Shown here one piece after another: positions 7,649 to 17,359 of a stretch of 20,045 nucleotides of DNA. Position 1 is the stretch's first letter. Each line of letters begins with the position of its first letter. The notes below the pieces were generated by a model. It searched no databases, was not told the DNA's origin, and was given only the letters and a program-made list of their open reading frames with translations. The stretch is from a virus. The position numbers were made by a program, and so were the translations under genes. The DNA is taken from the IMG/VR virus record IMGVR_UViG_3300008267_000534, positions 1-20,045 of that record. One strand, given 5' to 3'.

Positions 7649-10600
7649 TAATTATTAAATTGTTTTTTCCCGTTGAATAAATTTATGTCATTATTTGTAT
7701 TAACTGAACTGTAAACATTCATAATTCCTTGTTGTACTCCGTTAATCCCTGCTCCTTGGGTGGTAAAATTCATTACACGTTTTTTATTTTTAAGGCTAAC
7801 CCCGTTAACATCCAACGGATTAAAGTTTTCAAACTCTTTGTACCCAGTGGTTCCTTTAAAATCTTTTACTGATTTTATTTCAGCCTTCTTTAAATCATCA
7901 AAGGTTTTTTTCCAATTATTATCTATAAAATTATTAATTAACGTTTTTGACACTTGTAAAAATTCGGACTGTACATTATTGGTTAACCCATTAACAAAAT
8001 TTTGTCTTTTTTGGGTGTCCAATATTTCATTACAAAATATTGTATATACATATTTGTCAACAGAATTTGTAAATGGAATTATTGGATTATATTGTGTAGT
8101 ATTTCCAGTAATTGAGCTGCCTGAAAAATATATTTTATTATCAACAAGTACAGCGTATCTACCTAAAGAATCGGCAACTGTGCGGTAATCCTCTCTTAAA
8201 ACATCCATTGAACTTATGTTATTATCTAGTACACCTGATAATAAGTAAGTTTTTGGTTCTCCGTTCGCCAAAATTTTACCGTCACCTAATGCAGTTACAA
8301 TATCCATTTTTGCCATAATATTTACGTATTCCACTTGGAAATTTGTAAGGTTTTGGATATATGTTGCAACTGAAGTAAAACTTTCAGAAATTATTTTATT
8401 AATATATGATTTATAGTTTTCTTTTATCTTTATTTTTACCAATGGTTGTAACGCCGACAAATTTATTTGTGAGGTTAGGTTTTCTGTTCCGTCATCTATG
8501 GCGGCCTTTATAATATTTCCAACAACATTTAAATTAGTTTCCCAGCTTCCAGGTTTTCCATATATGTAAGTTGGGTAATCATTTAGATAATATAAATTAT
8601 CATAAAATCCATTATTATAATATCTATCTCTATTAACTTGAGACCAAAGACCTATATTATACTCGTTAACAAAACTTTCATAAGAATTTGTTACAATATT
8701 GAAATATTCTTTTGTTTTATCAACATAATTATTAAAGAATTGTGTGTACTCGGTTGTTCCTGTTTCAACTCCTGAATTGTCTCTTGTTGACGTTAGAAAC
8801 ACCCCAAGTATTGTTCCTCCTTCATTTTGGACTGTATCGTTAACATTATTTATTGTAACTAAAGGTTCTTCATTTCTTAATGAATTTATTAGCGCTTTAT
8901 CAACAGCTTCTGTGGATTCTGTCTCTTCAGCTCTATCATCATACATTTCAGTATTAGCGTAGTAATTAAAAGATAAAGCGTTTTGTAACCTTTCAACAGG
9001 TCCTTTTAGACCATGCCCACCAATCATATTAAAACTTAAAGTTACTTTTGCAATCATAGGTTGGAATCCTATACCTTCAGGATTAAGGTCCCATAAATTT
9101 TCATAATTTATCTGAAGTGAATTTGGAATAATTTTAGTATTGTAAAAATCTCCAAACCTTAAAACCAAGACAGGTGGTGTACCAAAGTTTGTGTTGAAAG
9201 CATCTTTATCTTTTAATAGTGTGTCGGATTCACTTCGAGTTGGAATTGTTCTACCTGGTCTAACGCATTGGTTAAGAAATACAAGTCTTGAATTTAGTCC
9301 TTCAGGTGTAATTGAGTGAAAAGCCGGATTAAAGAATTTGAATTTTTTTCTAAAACTTTCGTAAAGAAAAGAATCTTCTTTTTTAATTACCTCAAAATAG
9401 TCAGATTCAGTTAACAACTTTCTGATTATTTTTTTACTTACTCCTTTAGTTGTTGATGTAATATCTTTATTTGGTGGTTTTGGTTTTTGACCAACCAGAG
9501 CGTCTTGGTTAGGGATATTTTCATTACTTGTGGTACTTGGTCCTGATTGTTGTGAAGGTGGTATTGGTTGTACTGAAATATTTTTAATTCTTACTGCTCT
9601 ACATGCGGTACCTCTTAATGAAAACCTAACGTTTTCATTCTGAGATGGGTTAATACAACTTAATTCATTACCTGACCCATTTGATGTAATTAAATTATCT
9701 CCCTCAAGAGTTCCTAAATCCTCTCTTTTGAATATTATTTTTTTATCATCAATATAGTTTTGTATTTTTCTATTGTTCGAAAGTGTTGCTTCTGAGAAGA
9801 ATAATACTACTGAATCCGCCCAATCATTAGAAATTTCTGTATTACTCGCTCTTCCCAAAATTTTTGTTCCGTCTAAAGTAATCTGAATAATTCCTTTGTT
9901 ATTTTCCAAAATGTCCATTACTTGAGTTCTTAGCTCAACCATTTTATTGTAATTATTTGGTAATGCGTCACTAAAGAAAACTTGTAATTCAGGGTAAGAT
10001 TCTGTGTACGCAGAAGCAGATGCGGTATAAGAAGTGTAAATTATTTCATAATTAGTAAAAGATTCATTACCTGAAAAATCAGGAAAATAAAATCCGTAAT
10101 TAATAAAAACATCAAAAGGACTTGTCGGGTCTTCACTTACACTTGGTGCCCCAGTGTCACCGGCATTATTCATAGTCTCTTTTTTAGCGTCTGTTGTCGT
10201 ATTATTACTCTGTAAAATTTCTTGGTAAGCACTTTCAATAGTTGACCTATCTAAAGTATTGAAATTTTTTGCAATTTCGTATATGTCATATTTTTTTAAT
10301 CCTGCAAAAAATGAGGCAAGGACTTGGGTAACGGTGTTTTCGTCACTTTCATTTTGTAGTACTTTTTTAACAACTAAATCTGTAATAGATGGGTGGTCAA
10401 CAATTATACTCCAACTAATACTTCCACTTCTATCAGTACTTTCATAAGTGTAAATCGGTTCTGGTCTACCTAAAAAATTGTTAGCATTAAATCTTGGACT
10501 AGAACTTTCTTGACCTAAATTCACATCATATGGTGGAAACCACATGATTCTCCCTCCATTTGGTCCTTTTTCACATTCAGGTAATTCACCAAATTCAGGT

Positions 10601-12510
10601 GTTCCTCTCCATGCTAGATTTTCAATTGAAAACATGTATTTTTTAACACTACCGTCCTTGATGTTTGTAGATTCGTTTCCTGTTGTTGGTGCAATGTTGA
10701 GATTATAGGTTGAATCCAGAATAGAATATGTTGATTTTCTTATATTTCCATTTATTGCCGCCCCGTCTTCATTTGCAACGTCAGATTGAAGGTTTTGAAA
10801 ACTTAGATATGGGGAGTCTTTGGTAAATAATCTTCCATATTCCATTCCAATTTGCGACCCTCCAGATGTTACATACTTTCTAACCGCAGAACCTTTTGTT
10901 AATTCCTTATATCCATCATTAAAAACTTTACTAACTTGATTCATTGCATTACCAACATGGACAAGTCTTTTTGGTCCAGACGCCGGTGCCGAATCAATAA
11001 TTCTTTGTGTTTTATCTAATAACGAACCTTTTCTAAACTCATACCTCGTTGATATTGAGCCGTTAAACTTACTAGATACATCCCCTCTAAAGGATGGGTT
11101 AGAACCAAACCCTGTTTCTCCACCAGGACCCATTTTTTGACCCGCTTGTTGTACATTCTTGTTACTAACCCAAGTAAATCCACCAGTAAGATTTTGGTCA
11201 TCAATATAAGCGTTTGTATTTGGTCCAAATTTAATATTACTAACAATGTCACCCTCAAACTCTTTTGCCATTGCATCAGGTCCAAGAACCGTTGTATGTG
11301 TCTTGTTACCGTATTCGTCAGTTGGGACTAAACTTTCAGGTGAATTAATTATTGTTGGGTCAGATGTTTGATTTCCAATGTATTGGTTTCCAATATTATT
11401 GTCTTTATCAAAAATATTGTCTATGGCAAGTCCAACTTGTGTGGTATTTTGTTCGTAGTACGGTTTAAACTTATTAAATCCAAGGTTATTAAATAATGCG
11501 GTTTTTTGTCCACTACCTGTATTATTTAAAAATTTAATTGGTACGACACCTGTTGTAGTAAGTGGGGTTGTTGATTTATTATTTTCGCCTTCTAATTGTT
11601 GGTCAGGTTGCATATTGTACCTAACAGGTTCTGTTAGATAGGAACCTTCAATTGGTGAAACAGGAATATAAGTACCTGTAAACTTTTGTATTAAAAAAGC
11701 GGTTTGGTCAAAAACTCCGTCAGGTACTGTAATTGTATAATTTTTATATATTAAAGGTTGTTGTCCTGAAATAAGTAAAGATGCACTGAATATATCCTGA
11801 AATGCCCCTAAGTTTACTTTACCTATGGTATTTTTTGTTAGTTCCCTTCTAACTCTTTCCAAAAAAGCATCTGCCACATATGATGCCGATATTTGAGCCA
11901 AGTATGAGTCTTGTGGTAATTGACCTGAAATACCTAATAAATTAATTATACCTACTCTTTGGGGGGTTAAAAGATTGATATCGGGAATTGTAAAGTTTGG
12001 GTATTCTCCCCCAATATCTGTAACACCTTTTAATATAGTATCTGTAGCATAATATGAATACGAATATCCATTCTGAGGAGTATATCTATTTATTACAGCG
12101 GCAGTATCAATTAAAAATTCGTTTACTAATTCTAAATTTGCGTATTGGTAACTGTATTCTACTTGTTGTTGAGAGCCTCTTAACTGTACACTTCCTGTTC
12201 CGGCTTGTTGCATAGATACCGCACCAGCCGACGAATTTATAAAATCCGCAACATCTTTTTTCTCGGGTGTACCATAAATATTAACTAAAGTTGCCTCTTT
12301 AACGGAATCAAAAACAGTAAGATTTAAATCAGGTGAATCTATTGGAGATTGGTCTGAAAGAGCATATTCAAAATATCTATTATTTTCGTCAGCACTAAAA
12401 GCACCTTCAACAACATATGGTTTTAAATTTCTAGAAACTAAACTATTTCTAAAATTTAGAGACCCGTTAAAGGTTAATAAATTTTGAACTTGTGGGGTGT
12501 TTTCCGCCAT
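7648..12510 (-). CDS. Large baseplate tube-cap-like protein with degenerate OmpA-like domain
   Basis: A 1620-residue structural protein. Residues about 620-710 contain the segment FSIENLAWRG, GGRIMWFPPYDVN, FLGRPEPIYTYEST and WSIIVDHPSI, which I recognise from large baseplate/tail-cap proteins of contractile phages. Residues about 835-925 look OmpA-like: LQVFFSDALP strand, a helix, IIQITLDG strand, then N890-x2-I-S-x2-W897-A-D-S-V, where canonical domains have N-x2-L-S-x2-R-A. The binding Arg is thus Trp and the Asp of the preceding loop is absent. Residues about 1060-1190 carry FHSITPEGLNSRLVFLNQC, WDLNPEGIGFQPMIAKVTLS and ALSFNYYANTEMYD, another conserved baseplate block. The C-terminal 430 residues are unassigned. 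Position between tape measure and gp53-like gene suggests the gp48/gp54 role of capping the tube at the baseplate, though it is about four times longer than either. The ATG lies 14 bases after a TATTTATA motif. Confidence 0.75.
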   Translation of the reverse strand: MAENTPQVQNLLTFNGSLNFRNSLVSRNLKPYVVEGAFSADENNRYFEYALSDQSPIDSPDLNLTVFDSVKEATLVNIYGTPEKKDVADFINSSAGAVSMQQAGTGSVQLRGSQQQVEYSYQYANLELVNEFLIDTAAVINRYTPQNGYSYSYYATDTILKGVTDIGGEYPNFTIPDINLLTPQRVGIINLLGISGQLPQDSYLAQISASYVADAFLERVRRELTKNTIGKVNLGAFQDIFSASLLISGQQPLIYKNYTITVPDGVFDQTAFLIQKFTGTYIPVSPIEGSYLTEPVRYNMQPDQQLEGENNKSTTPLTTTGVVPIKFLNNTGSGQKTALFNNLGFNKFKPYYEQNTTQVGLAIDNIFDKDNNIGNQYIGNQTSDPTIINSPESLVPTDEYGNKTHTTVLGPDAMAKEFEGDIVSNIKFGPNTNAYIDDQNLTGGFTWVSNKNVQQAGQKMGPGGETGFGSNPSFRGDVSSKFNGSISTRYEFRKGSLLDKTQRIIDSAPASGPKRLVHVGNAMNQVSKVFNDGYKELTKGSAVRKYVTSGGSQIGMEYGRLFTKDSPYLSFQNLQSDVANEDGAAINGNIRKSTYSILDSTYNLNIAPTTGNESTNIKDGSVKKYMFSIENLAWRGTPEFGELPECEKGPNGGRIMWFPPYDVNLGQESSSPRFNANNFLGRPEPIYTYESTDRSGSISWSIIVDHPSITDLVVKKVLQNESDENTVTQVLASFFAGLKKYDIYEIAKNFNTLDRSTIESAYQEILQSNNTTTDAKKETMNNAGDTGAPSVSEDPTSPFDVFINYGFYFPDFSGNESFTNYEIIYTSYTASASAYTESYPELQVFFSDALPNNYNKMVELRTQVMDILENNKGIIQITLDGTKILGRASNTEISNDWADSVVLFFSEATLSNNRKIQNYIDDKKIIFKREDLGTLEGDNLITSNGSGNELSCINPSQNENVRFSLRGTACRAVRIKNISVQPIPPSQQSGPSTTSNENIPNQDALVGQKPKPPNKDITSTTKGVSKKIIRKLLTESDYFEVIKKEDSFLYESFRKKFKFFNPAFHSITPEGLNSRLVFLNQCVRPGRTIPTRSESDTLLKDKDAFNTNFGTPPVLVLRFGDFYNTKIIPNSLQINYENLWDLNPEGIGFQPMIAKVTLSFNMIGGHGLKGPVERLQNALSFNYYANTEMYDDRAEETESTEAVDKALINSLRNEEPLVTINNVNDTVQNEGGTILGVFLTSTRDNSGVETGTTEYTQFFNNYVDKTKEYFNIVTNSYESFVNEYNIGLWSQVNRDRYYNNGFYDNLYYLNDYPTYIYGKPGSWETNLNVVGNIIKAAIDDGTENLTSQINLSALQPLVKIKIKENYKSYINKIISESFTSVATYIQNLTNFQVEYVNIMAKMDIVTALGDGKILANGEPKTYLLSGVLDNNISSMDVLREDYRTVADSLGRYAVLVDNKIYFSGSSITGNTTQYNPIIPFTNSVDKYVYTIFCNEILDTQKRQNFVNGLTNNVQSEFLQVSKTLINNFIDNNWKKTFDDLKKAEIKSVKDFKGTTGYKEFENFNPLDVNGVSLKNKKRVMNFTTQGAGINGVQQGIMNVYSSVNTNNDINLFNGKKQFNN

Positions 12511-12524
12511 TTAATTCTTTTTTC

Positions 12525-12532
12525 TATAAATA
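12525..12532 (-). promoter_or_regulatory. TATTTATA motif upstream of the cap gene (candidate late promoter)
   Basis: An exact TATTTATA on the coding strand in the 37-base gap between tape measure and cap genes, 14 bases before the ATG at 12510. The bases between motif and ATG are A-rich (GAAAAAAGAATTAA) with no Shine-Dalgarno match. Confidence 0.5.
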
Positions 12533-12547
12533 GAATGGATAGCGTTT

Positions 12548-15500
12548 TTATGAAGTTAATCCAAGTGCGGCATCTTTAACCGCTTTAGCAATCGCTTGTT
12601 GTATATTATTATCCGATTTAAGAACATTTGATAAAGTATTGGTATCAATAGTTGTAGGTAAGTTAACAAATTTATGTATGACGGTAACTTCTATCGGAGA
12701 GCCTCCTTCGACTGTCATTTTCTTTTCTACAGTTTCCCCCGGTTTTGTTTCTGCCGCAGTTTCTCCGTATCCTCCTTGAGGAGCGGCACCTATAGGACTC
12801 GGTAAGGCAATTTGAGACAAATCTTCAGGAATACCCTCCTGTATTAATTCAGGAGTTTCAGTTTCAAATCCTCCTTCAATTGTTTCTGTGGGTGTAATTT
12901 GTGTTTCTTCAGGTAAAGTGCCATAACCTTCAAAAGTCTCCTCAGGTTCTTCATATGGAACTTCAGGTGTTGTAATTGTTGGTTCTTCCTTTCCAAAACC
13001 AAATAATCCCCCAATTTTTTGACCCATTCCAGCAAGTTTTTCAATTCCTCTTGCCGGTGTTTCAGGTGTTTGTTCTTTTAATCTTAATTCTTCTAAGAAA
13101 GCTAATTGTTTTTCTCTGGCTTCTCTGATTGTTTTTTGTATTTCAGTTTCTTCAGGTTCTTTAATTTCTTCAGGTTTACCTGAAAATGGTTTTATTGTTC
13201 CATCTTCCGCAAATTCAGAAACAGGTTCAACCGGCCCAAAATCTTCCTCATCTTCAAAAATATTTTCGATATTAGAAGCAACAGGTTTTGTTTCCTCGAC
13301 TTCTAAACTAGCTTTTGGTGGTGCGGGTAACTTTTGACTAAACATACTCATATCCAACCCAAATGGGGAAGTTTTTTTACCTGTCAAAAATTTATCAGCC
13401 TCTTTATCATTCTCATCCAACATTTTCAAATACCCTGATTCTTCTTTTTGGGTTTCCTCTGTTGGTTTTACCTCTTTAGGTTCCTCAATTGTTATTTTTG
13501 CTTCAGATTCGTCAGGTTTTTCTTCTATTAATTTTTTAAATCTATCTTTTAATCTTTCTTTAAATGGGGTTTTTTCTTCGGCTTCTGCCGCAGCCTTTTC
13601 AACTCCAACTGCCGGTGTTTCAGGAACTGTAGGTGTAACTGTTTGAGTTTCTTCTTCAACTGTTATGGCTCTTCCTCCAGCCATTTTCCTTGCAGTTTCT
13701 CTATCTATACTTTCTCCAACTATATTACCTTCAGCATCTCTTGCAACAAAAGTTTTAGTAGTTTCAGGTATGGGGGTAATTGGTTTTTCTTCTTCTTGTT
13801 TTCCTTTTAACTTTTCTTTTAATCCTCCAATACCTTCTTTTATTCTTTCCCCAAGTCTTTGTTTTTCTTCTTTCTCAGGAATAGGTAATGATGCAAGAGC
13901 TGGTTTAATTGGGGCTAATCCTTTGTCTTCAATTAATCCTTTTGATTCAATTTTTTCTAAATCTTCAATTGGTTGTTCGCTTTGTTCAGCAATATATTTA
14001 CCCAAAATACTTGGTTTAAAATCGAATAACTTTTCACTAGTTTTTTCAAGTTTTTTTGTTTCAAGATTATTAAATGTATTATTTTCAGGTCCTATTAATT
14101 CACTTCCCTTTTTACCTTCCTCTATCATTTCAGGGGTAAGGAAAAATGCTTCTTTACCTTGTCCAACTATTTCAGCCCCACTAATTTCTTCCAATAATTT
14201 TTTGTATCCTTCATAAGCAGATGGTTCTTCAGACTCAACAGGTTTACCCATTGACATAATTTTATCCAAAAATCCGCCCTTTGTTTGTGGTTCGCCTGAT
14301 TGTACCTCGGGTAATTCCTCGGTAACCTCAGGTAATACAGATTCAATATCAATTGCAGGAGTTGGTTCTTGTGTTGCTTCAGGTAGTTCTTGATTAAATA
14401 AAACTTCCTTACCTGTCGAAACCGTAGGTTCTCCAACTATTCCTTCATCAATTAATTTTTGAACTTGTACATTGACGGGTTCTCCTTCTTTAACCTCTTT
14501 AGTTGCACCTAATAATTTAGTTAATTCAGGTCCTATATTTAAATTTTTAACATTTAAATTTTCAACTTCAGATGTATTAACTTTAAGTTCGGTTTCAGGT
14601 TGTATTTCTTGAGTTGCAATATTTTTTAACTCTTCTTGATTTACACCAAGTTCGGTTGCGGTTTTATCTAAATTAGTTAGTCCTTCTTCAGTACCTATTT
14701 CACCTGGTGTGTATTCCTCTTCAGGTAGTACAAATGTCTGTTCTTCCGCTTTAGGTTCTATAAATGATTTAACAAACGCATCTTTGATTTTAGAGAACCT
14801 TCCTTTCTTTTCTTCTTCAGGTTTTTCTTCAGTTTCAACTTTTCCCTCTGATATAAATTTACCTAAAATACTTGGTTTTTTATCAAATAATCCTTCTTCA
14901 GTTTTTCCCTCAGGTTTACCTAACTCAATTTTTGGTTTTTCTCCTAATCCTCCTATTTTTAAATCGGATATTTTTTGTAAACTACTTTCAAACCCTTGGA
15001 GTAAATCTGTTTTAGGTTCTTCTGTTTTAGGTTTTCCAAATAGACCAATTTCAGGTAATTTAAATTCTGATATCTTTTGTAAACTACTTTCAAAACCTTG
15101 GAGTAAATCTGTTTTAGGTTCTTCTGTAGGAGCAGCTTCAACAGGTTGGATTTTTAATTCTTGTACAAAATTGTTAAATTTCTCAAGAAATCCTGTTTCA
15201 GGTTCTGTTGTTTTAACTTCTTTTATTTCGGGTAATTCTCCTGTTAATTCAGGTAATTCTTGATTAAATAAAACCTCATTTCCTGCACTAGCAAGAGGTT
15301 CACCGACTAAACCTTGTTCATATAATTGTTTTATTTTTTCTACATTAGCTAAGAGTTGTGGGTCTTCAAATGGATTCGCTATAGTCTCACCTTTGACTTC
15401 ACCTGTTGGTTTAGTTCCAACTTCGGGAGTGACATTTGTTGGTGTTATTGTTGGTGTTGGGGTAGGTGCAGTTAAATTAATTCCTTCTTCAACTATGATT

Positions 15501-17338
15501 TTTCCCGCTCGTATTTCTTTACTTTCAACATTATCAGGGAAAATTAATTTTGTTTCTTCTTCCGTTTCAGGTTTTTCAACAATAATTGATGAAGTTTTAA
15601 TTTCCTGTGTATTAACTGAATCAGGGAATATTAATTTATTTTCATCAGGAAATATTGTTTTATCTTCTTCGGTTTTTTCTCCTTTTAATTTTTCATCAAC
15701 TTTGTCTTTTAATTTTGCGGCCTCTGCTTCGGCTTTTTCTTTAGCAGTTAAAAAAGATTCCTCAATTTGTTTTTTGTACGCATCAATATCTATTCCAAAT
15801 AACTCAGAAAAACCTGTAAGACTATCTCCAACACCTTCAGCAATTTGTTTGCCCATTCCCTTTGAAAGGGTTCCAAATGCCTCTAATAATTGTCGTCCTC
15901 CCTCTTCCTTCTTTCCTTTTTCAGGACTTGTTAGATTTTTAAAAGCTTCTTCAAGTTTAACGGCGGTTTCATCAAATGTATTTGTTAAACCTTTACTATC
16001 GGGGCCTAACTTTTCAGTTAAAGGTTCATTAATTTTTTCTGCAAGAGCCTTTGCCGATTGTAAAACTTGTGGTCCAATTTTTGACGCTCCTGCCGCAAGT
16101 CCTGGTGACGCAACTAAAGCCTCACTAGCCTTTCTAATACCTGTTAAAACATCAAGTTGTTCTTGAGCAATTTCCTCAATTGTTTTTGGTTGTTTGCTCT
16201 TATCTAAACCCGTTAAATATTCTTTTAAACCAGCTTCATCCCCTTTAAATTGTTCCATCACCTCTTGGATGGTCTTACTTACAGGTTTTCCGTCAGCACC
16301 TATTTCTTCAGTCTGTATTTTATATTCACCGCTATCAGTCATTGTTGCCATATTGGCAACCATTTCTTTGGTGTCTTCACTTACTTCAAATCCTGAGAAA
16401 GATATTTCTGAAAGTTTTTTGTCAAGGTCTGCAGTACCAAGAGCCATTCTTTGTACTTCTTCTATACCCATACCAAGTTCACCAGCAATTTCTTTTAATT
16501 GCCTTCTAGCACCTGGCATTATTTGGAATGTTTTGGTCTTTTCGTCAAAATAGGTGTACTGTTTGAACATCTCACCCAATTGTTTCTGTAACTCAGGAAC
16601 ATTGTTTTGAGCAAGGTCCATAAGTTTCAATGGGTCAAGTAGGTCGGTTGAAGTTGCTCCTAATCTTTGTAATGCGGCGGACATCTCAATCGCACCTTCA
16701 GGTGACATCAATTTGTCGGCAACATTAAATGTTGACTGCATGTCAACTCTAAGAGCAGTGGCCTTAGCCGCCATTCTTGCAAGACCCTCAACTCCTCCTT
16801 GGAAACCGTAACTATTTAACTTATCTAAATTTTTGACTACAGAGTCTGATACTAATTTTGCATTTACACCTAAACTATTTGCAACATCTCTTACTACTAA
16901 CATTTGTTTCGAGATGTCTTTTAGAGACATACCGGCATTTAAAAATCCGGTTTCTAATTCTTCAATTGACCTTCCTGAAACTTGTGAAGCCGCAAATAAT
17001 TCTGTAGTTAAATTCTGAGAAAGAGTAACATTCTTTCCCATTACTTTTAAAGTGTCTAACTGAACATTAAGGGCGGATTTAGCGTCTCCACCCATTTTGA
17101 TTGTTTCAATTGTTGCTCCAGCTAAATTTTTTCGGATGGCTTCCGACATATTTTCGCCGGCACCCATAGAATTAACAATGGACCTAAACCCTTGGTCCAT
17201 TGCAACAATTCCTTGTTCAATTTTAACCAAGGGTTTATCCATTAAACCCTCTACACCAGCTATACTTTCTTTTAGATTAAATATTGTTGACTCTATTTCC
17301 TTAGCGGCTTCCTGGTTGGGTCCTGTTTCTTGCATCAT
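12548..17338 (-). CDS. Tape measure protein with long Pro/Glu-rich repetitive middle
   Basis: A 1596-residue protein directly after the chaperone genes and before the baseplate genes, the standard place for the tape measure, which fixes tail length inside the tube. Residues 1 to about 530 are helical and tape-measure-like (for example ANSLGVNAKLVSDSVVKNLD, MSAALQRLGATSTDLLDPLK). Residues about 530-1510 are low-complexity and acidic, dominated by P, E, K and T. They contain an exact 34-residue tandem unit start (EEPKTDLLQGFESSLQKIS twice), paired copies of KLIFPD(S/N)V, paired FDxKPSILGK(F/Y)I, and paired VGEP...EVLFNQELPE. The last 50 residues are again folded-looking (IEVTVIHKFVNLP to the C-terminus). 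T4 gp29 is only about 590 residues. Two ATGs stand in tandem at the start (17336-17338 and 17333-17335); the first lies 4 bases after a TATTTATA motif, so the second is possible. No obvious membrane segment. Confidence 0.85.
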   Translation of the reverse strand: MMQETGPNQEAAKEIESTIFNLKESIAGVEGLMDKPLVKIEQGIVAMDQGFRSIVNSMGAGENMSEAIRKNLAGATIETIKMGGDAKSALNVQLDTLKVMGKNVTLSQNLTTELFAASQVSGRSIEELETGFLNAGMSLKDISKQMLVVRDVANSLGVNAKLVSDSVVKNLDKLNSYGFQGGVEGLARMAAKATALRVDMQSTFNVADKLMSPEGAIEMSAALQRLGATSTDLLDPLKLMDLAQNNVPELQKQLGEMFKQYTYFDEKTKTFQIMPGARRQLKEIAGELGMGIEEVQRMALGTADLDKKLSEISFSGFEVSEDTKEMVANMATMTDSGEYKIQTEEIGADGKPVSKTIQEVMEQFKGDEAGLKEYLTGLDKSKQPKTIEEIAQEQLDVLTGIRKASEALVASPGLAAGASKIGPQVLQSAKALAEKINEPLTEKLGPDSKGLTNTFDETAVKLEEAFKNLTSPEKGKKEEGGRQLLEAFGTLSKGMGKQIAEGVGDSLTGFSELFGIDIDAYKKQIEESFLTAKEKAEAEAAKLKDKVDEKLKGEKTEEDKTIFPDENKLIFPDSVNTQEIKTSSIIVEKPETEEETKLIFPDNVESKEIRAGKIIVEEGINLTAPTPTPTITPTNVTPEVGTKPTGEVKGETIANPFEDPQLLANVEKIKQLYEQGLVGEPLASAGNEVLFNQELPELTGELPEIKEVKTTEPETGFLEKFNNFVQELKIQPVEAAPTEEPKTDLLQGFESSLQKISEFKLPEIGLFGKPKTEEPKTDLLQGFESSLQKISDLKIGGLGEKPKIELGKPEGKTEEGLFDKKPSILGKFISEGKVETEEKPEEEKKGRFSKIKDAFVKSFIEPKAEEQTFVLPEEEYTPGEIGTEEGLTNLDKTATELGVNQEELKNIATQEIQPETELKVNTSEVENLNVKNLNIGPELTKLLGATKEVKEGEPVNVQVQKLIDEGIVGEPTVSTGKEVLFNQELPEATQEPTPAIDIESVLPEVTEELPEVQSGEPQTKGGFLDKIMSMGKPVESEEPSAYEGYKKLLEEISGAEIVGQGKEAFFLTPEMIEEGKKGSELIGPENNTFNNLETKKLEKTSEKLFDFKPSILGKYIAEQSEQPIEDLEKIESKGLIEDKGLAPIKPALASLPIPEKEEKQRLGERIKEGIGGLKEKLKGKQEEEKPITPIPETTKTFVARDAEGNIVGESIDRETARKMAGGRAITVEEETQTVTPTVPETPAVGVEKAAAEAEEKTPFKERLKDRFKKLIEEKPDESEAKITIEEPKEVKPTEETQKEESGYLKMLDENDKEADKFLTGKKTSPFGLDMSMFSQKLPAPPKASLEVEETKPVASNIENIFEDEEDFGPVEPVSEFAEDGTIKPFSGKPEEIKEPEETEIQKTIREAREKQLAFLEELRLKEQTPETPARGIEKLAGMGQKIGGLFGFGKEEPTITTPEVPYEEPEETFEGYGTLPEETQITPTETIEGGFETETPELIQEGIPEDLSQIALPSPIGAAPQGGYGETAAETKPGETVEKKMTVEGGSPIEVTVIHKFVNLPTTIDTNTLSNVLKSDNNIQQAIAKAVKDAALGLTS
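14973..15127 (-). repeat. Two-copy direct repeat inside the tape measure gene
   Basis: A 53-base block at 14973-15025 recurs at 15075-15127 with a single mismatch, offset by 102 bases (34 codons, in frame). At the protein level the two copies share EEPKTDLLQGFESSLQKIS exactly, while the rest of each 34-residue unit has diverged (EFKLPEIGLFGKPKT versus DLKIGGLGEKPK). This indicates a recent tandem duplication in the low-complexity region. Confidence 0.9.
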
Positions 17339-17342
17339 ACTC

Positions 17343-17350
17343 TATAAATA
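17343..17350 (-). promoter_or_regulatory. TATTTATA motif upstream of the tape measure gene (candidate late promoter)
   Basis: An exact TATTTATA on the coding strand in the 21-base gap between the 45-aa ORF and the tape measure gene. It ends 4 bases before the first ATG and 7 before the second. If it is a -10 element the transcript would start at or within the first start codon, so this copy implies a leaderless message, use of the second ATG, or a non-promoter role. Confidence 0.45.
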
Positions 17351-17359
17351 ATTAATAGA

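Noticed and set aside
11016-11285. Minus-strand 89-codon frame inside the cap gene
   Set aside because: Alternative frame of a long, well-supported gene; composition is not protein-like and nothing suggests an internal start.
13665-14216. Plus-strand open frame of 183 codons
   Set aside because: Antisense shadow of the same low-complexity tape measure segment, with no independent support.
14709-15263. Plus-strand open frame of 184 codons with internal repeats
   Set aside because: Antisense shadow of the duplicated Pro/Glu-rich tape measure region; the repeats belong to the minus-strand gene.
15393-16166. Plus-strand open frame of 257 codons
   Set aside because: It lies wholly antisense to the tape measure gene. 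Its Ser/Phe/Pro-rich product is what the reverse complement of Glu/Lys/Pro codons gives, and there is no start signal or neighbouring plus-strand gene.
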